A program made the position numbers and the translations under genes. The notes under the pieces are model-generated. The model worked only from the letters and a program-made list of their open reading frames with translations, ran no database searches and was not told where the DNA came from. Of a stretch of DNA of 64,000 nt, positions 62,202 to 64,000 are shown piece by piece; the first letter of the stretch is position 1; each line of letters opens with the position of its first letter. The stretch is taken from the NCBI RefSeq assembly GCF_002115825.1, contig NZ_JFJZ01000009.1:1-64000 (forward strand), read 5' to 3'. Source of the stretch: Thalassospira sp. MCCC 1A01428 (GTDB taxonomy: Bacteria; Pseudomonadota; Alphaproteobacteria; Rhodospirillales; Thalassospiraceae).

Positions 62202-62957
62202 TCAAATGGTCTGGCCGCCAGATACCTCGATGCGTTGGCCGTTAATCCAGCGGTTGTCTTCCAAAAGCAGGCTTGCAATCATCGGCCCAATGTCGTCGGG
62301 CACGCCAACGCGGCCAAGGGCGGTCATATCGGCAAAAACCTTGTTCAGGTCGGGCATGTCGCGCACTGCTCCGCCCAGAAAATCGGTCTCAATTGCCCCG
62401 GGTGCCACGGTATTAACGGCAATGCCACGTGCGCCCAGTTCTTTCGCCATATAAACACTTAAAACCTCAACAGCGGCTTTCACTGCCGAATAGGCACCAA
62501 AACCCGGATACGACACCCGCGTTAACCCGGACGAAAGGTTAACAATGCGCCCGCCATCGGTAATAAGCGGCAGCAAGGTCTGGGTTAAAAAGAATACGCC
62601 TTTGAAGTGAACGTCAACCAGCTTGTCAAACTGGTCTTCGGTGGTTTCGGCAAACGGTGCCATATCGCCATGTCCGGCATTGTTTACCAAATGATCAAAA
62701 GTTTCACGTTGCCAGTCATCCTTTAGCCGGGTTGACAAATTTTCGGCAAAAGAGGCAAAACCGGCGACATCGCCAATATCAAGCTGCAAGGCTGCTGCTT
62801 TGCGGCCCATCGACTGAATTTCGGCAACAACATCGAGTGCGGCGGCGTGGTTATTTTGATAGGTGATGATCACGTCACTGCCCTTGCGGGCAATGTTAAT
62901 GGCTGTGTTGCGGCCAAGGCCACGGCTACCACCGGTTACGATTGCAATTTTGGTCAT
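62202..62957 (-). CDS. Short-chain dehydrogenase/reductase
   Basis: A 251-residue classical SDR. It contains IAIVTGGSRGLGRNTAINIA (cofactor), HLVNNAGHGDMAPF, NLSSGLTRVSYPGFGAYSAV (catalytic Ser then Tyr-x3-Lys) and VNTVAPGAIETDFLGG. GGSRGLGR with YQNN after the second strand favours NADPH. ATG 62957 follows AAGGAG. Related proteins are often annotated as 3-oxoacyl reductases or general aldehyde/ketone reductases. It diverges from the AraC gene and is probably controlled by it. Confidence 0.88.
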   Translation of the reverse strand: MTKIAIVTGGSRGLGRNTAINIARKGSDVIITYQNNHAAALDVVAEIQSMGRKAAALQLDIGDVAGFASFAENLSTRLKDDWQRETFDHLVNNAGHGDMAPFAETTEDQFDKLVDVHFKGVFFLTQTLLPLITDGGRIVNLSSGLTRVSYPGFGAYSAVKAAVEVLSVYMAKELGARGIAVNTVAPGAIETDFLGGAVRDMPDLNKVFADMTALGRVGVPDDIGPMIASLLLEDNRWINGQRIEVSGGQTI

Positions 62958-63095
62958 CGACAACTCCTTTTGTCTTTTGGGTTGTGTCTTTTACAATCCA
63001 ACCGCCTCCCGCGTCGTTGCCGAAACCTCTATATGCTTAGCCTAATCCTCCAATTCCTGTTTACGCCACCCCGGTGTTTGACGTAATATCAGCTC

Positions 63096-63989
63096 ATGAC
63101 ACATCAGCTTATTGAACACGTGCGATCCTTTCTTGCGTCTTTGCCTGAAAAGACCGGAATTGCCCAAACCCCCATTCCCGGCCTAACCGCCATTTGTGCG
63201 ACAAAGCCAGGTGGCCTTGATTATGCGATTTCACGACCGCTGGTTTGTTTCGTGCTGCAAGGCGAAAAACAAGTGGCAATGGGCACCAGCAATTTAACGC
63301 TTACTGCGGGCGACACCCTGTTAATTACGGCCGATGTTCCCACGGCCAGCCAAATCACTGTGGCTAGCCCGAATGCGCCCTATATGTCGCTGGTGATGGA
63401 TCTTGATCTTGCGATTGTCGCTGAACTTGCAGTGCAGATGGATGTTCCCGCAGATACCAACGGTATCGCGGCACGGTGCGCAAGAACCGAAGCAGACGTT
63501 GCCGATGCTGCTTTCCGTCTGGTACGATTACGCAATAATCCACAATCAGTTAAGTTGCTTTATTCACAACTGGTTCGTGAACTGCATTACTGGCTTTTAA
63601 CCAGTGTCCATGGGGCGGCAATTCGCCAATTGGGATGGCCCGACAGCCACAGCCAGCGCATCGCCCGTGCGATTGAATTTTTACAGGCGAAATTTGATCG
63701 GACCGTTCCGGTTGATGATCTTGCCGCTGTTGCCGGGATGAGCCCGTCGTCGTTTTATCATCACTTTCGTGCGGTAACGTCGCTGTCACCACTGCAATTT
63801 CAAAAACAGTTGCGTCTTATCGAAGCCCGCCGCCGGTTCATGTCTGAAACCATTACCACAAGCAGCGTGGCATATGCCGTTGGATATGAAAGCGTTTCAC
63901 AATTTACACGCGAATATCGCCGTATGTTTGGCCTGCCCCCGGGTAAGGATCGGGATCGTCAAATCATTGGCGTCAGGGCGGCTGAATAA
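63096..63989 (+). CDS. AraC-family regulator with N-terminal cupin domain
   Basis: A 297-residue regulator. The N-terminal AraC_N/cupin domain (YAISRPLVCFVLQGEKQVAM, LTAGDTLLITADVPTASQI) resembles YqhC-type proteins. The C-terminal double HTH is AKFDRTVPVDDLAAVAGMSP and SVAYAVGYESVSQFTREYRR. YqhC responds to aldehydes and activates a neighbouring reductase gene; the divergent SDR fits that pattern by analogy. The start at 63096 has only a weak ribosome binding site. The window ends 11 bases after the stop. Confidence 0.87.
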   Translation: MTHQLIEHVRSFLASLPEKTGIAQTPIPGLTAICATKPGGLDYAISRPLVCFVLQGEKQVAMGTSNLTLTAGDTLLITADVPTASQITVASPNAPYMSLVMDLDLAIVAELAVQMDVPADTNGIAARCARTEADVADAAFRLVRLRNNPQSVKLLYSQLVRELHYWLLTSVHGAAIRQLGWPDSHSQRIARAIEFLQAKFDRTVPVDDLAAVAGMSPSSFYHHFRAVTSLSPLQFQKQLRLIEARRRFMSETITTSSVAYAVGYESVSQFTREYRRMFGLPPGKDRDRQIIGVRAAE

Positions 63990-64000
63990 AGCATATTCTG

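Noticed and set aside
1-64000. CRISPR arrays, tRNA or rRNA genes, insertion sequences
   Set aside because: I read for regularly spaced repeats, tRNA-like cloverleaf sequences and transposase motifs and saw none I could support.

Overview
This window looks like the chromosome of a metabolically versatile marine or soil alphaproteobacterium. A Thalassospira-like member of the Rhodospirillales is my best guess, from gene content and moderate G+C; I could not run a search. It is dense in accessory catabolism and transport. I recognise no tRNA, rRNA, CRISPR array, transposase or prophage.

Region 1 (about 0.2-15.8 kb) appears to be one uncharacterised catabolic regulon. On the minus strand are a TTG-started XRE-type regulator and a four-gene operon (cupin-like protein, aspartase/fumarase-superfamily lyase, GH3-like hydrolase, VOC protein). 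On the plus strand are a GMC oxidoreductase, a thiamine-diphosphate enzyme, a histidinol-dehydrogenase-like alcohol dehydrogenase (HpsN type), a sugar-type ABC importer and a second GMC oxidoreductase. A bipartite DNA motif with identical internal spacing lies upstream of the first GMC gene and in the regulator/ThDP divergent promoter, tying two distant units to one regulator. The substrate is unknown; a polyol, sugar acid or sulfonated polyol would fit.

Region 2 (15.8-20.1 kb) is a patchwork. It holds the decayed end of a polymorphic-toxin-like gene and a small minus-strand operon (alpha/beta hydrolase with a Cys nucleophile elbow, O-methyltransferase-like protein, SnoaL-like protein) divergent from a LysR regulator. 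A broken small membrane ORF and a nested inverted repeat follow. Region 3 (20.5-25.9 kb) is a FecI/FecR/TonB-receptor siderophore system with a periplasmic binding protein and a near-consensus Fur box. Region 4 (26-31.5 kb) is a TRAP transporter operon with a cyclase-family hydrolase and an FAH-family enzyme, divergent from a TetR regulator.

Region 5 (32.4-51.4 kb) is a nearly complete glycine betaine to serine pathway. It has a Rieske monooxygenase and its reductase, an OpuA-like ABC importer, a GlxA/GbdR-like regulator, a dedicated ETF pair, PurU, a dimethylglycine dehydrogenase-like flavoprotein, heterotetrameric sarcosine oxidase (soxBDAG) and serine hydroxymethyltransferase. The logic is uptake, three successive demethylations, then recycling of C1 units and glycine to serine and formate.

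Region 6 (51.5-64 kb) has a livKHMGF importer whose LivF carries Arg in place of the Walker A Lys. Beside it are genes for acyl-CoA metabolism (MFE-2-like SDR, TetR regulator, thiolase, acyl-CoA synthetase), and at the right edge an SDR divergent from an AraC regulator. The window starts in non-coding DNA and ends just after the AraC gene.
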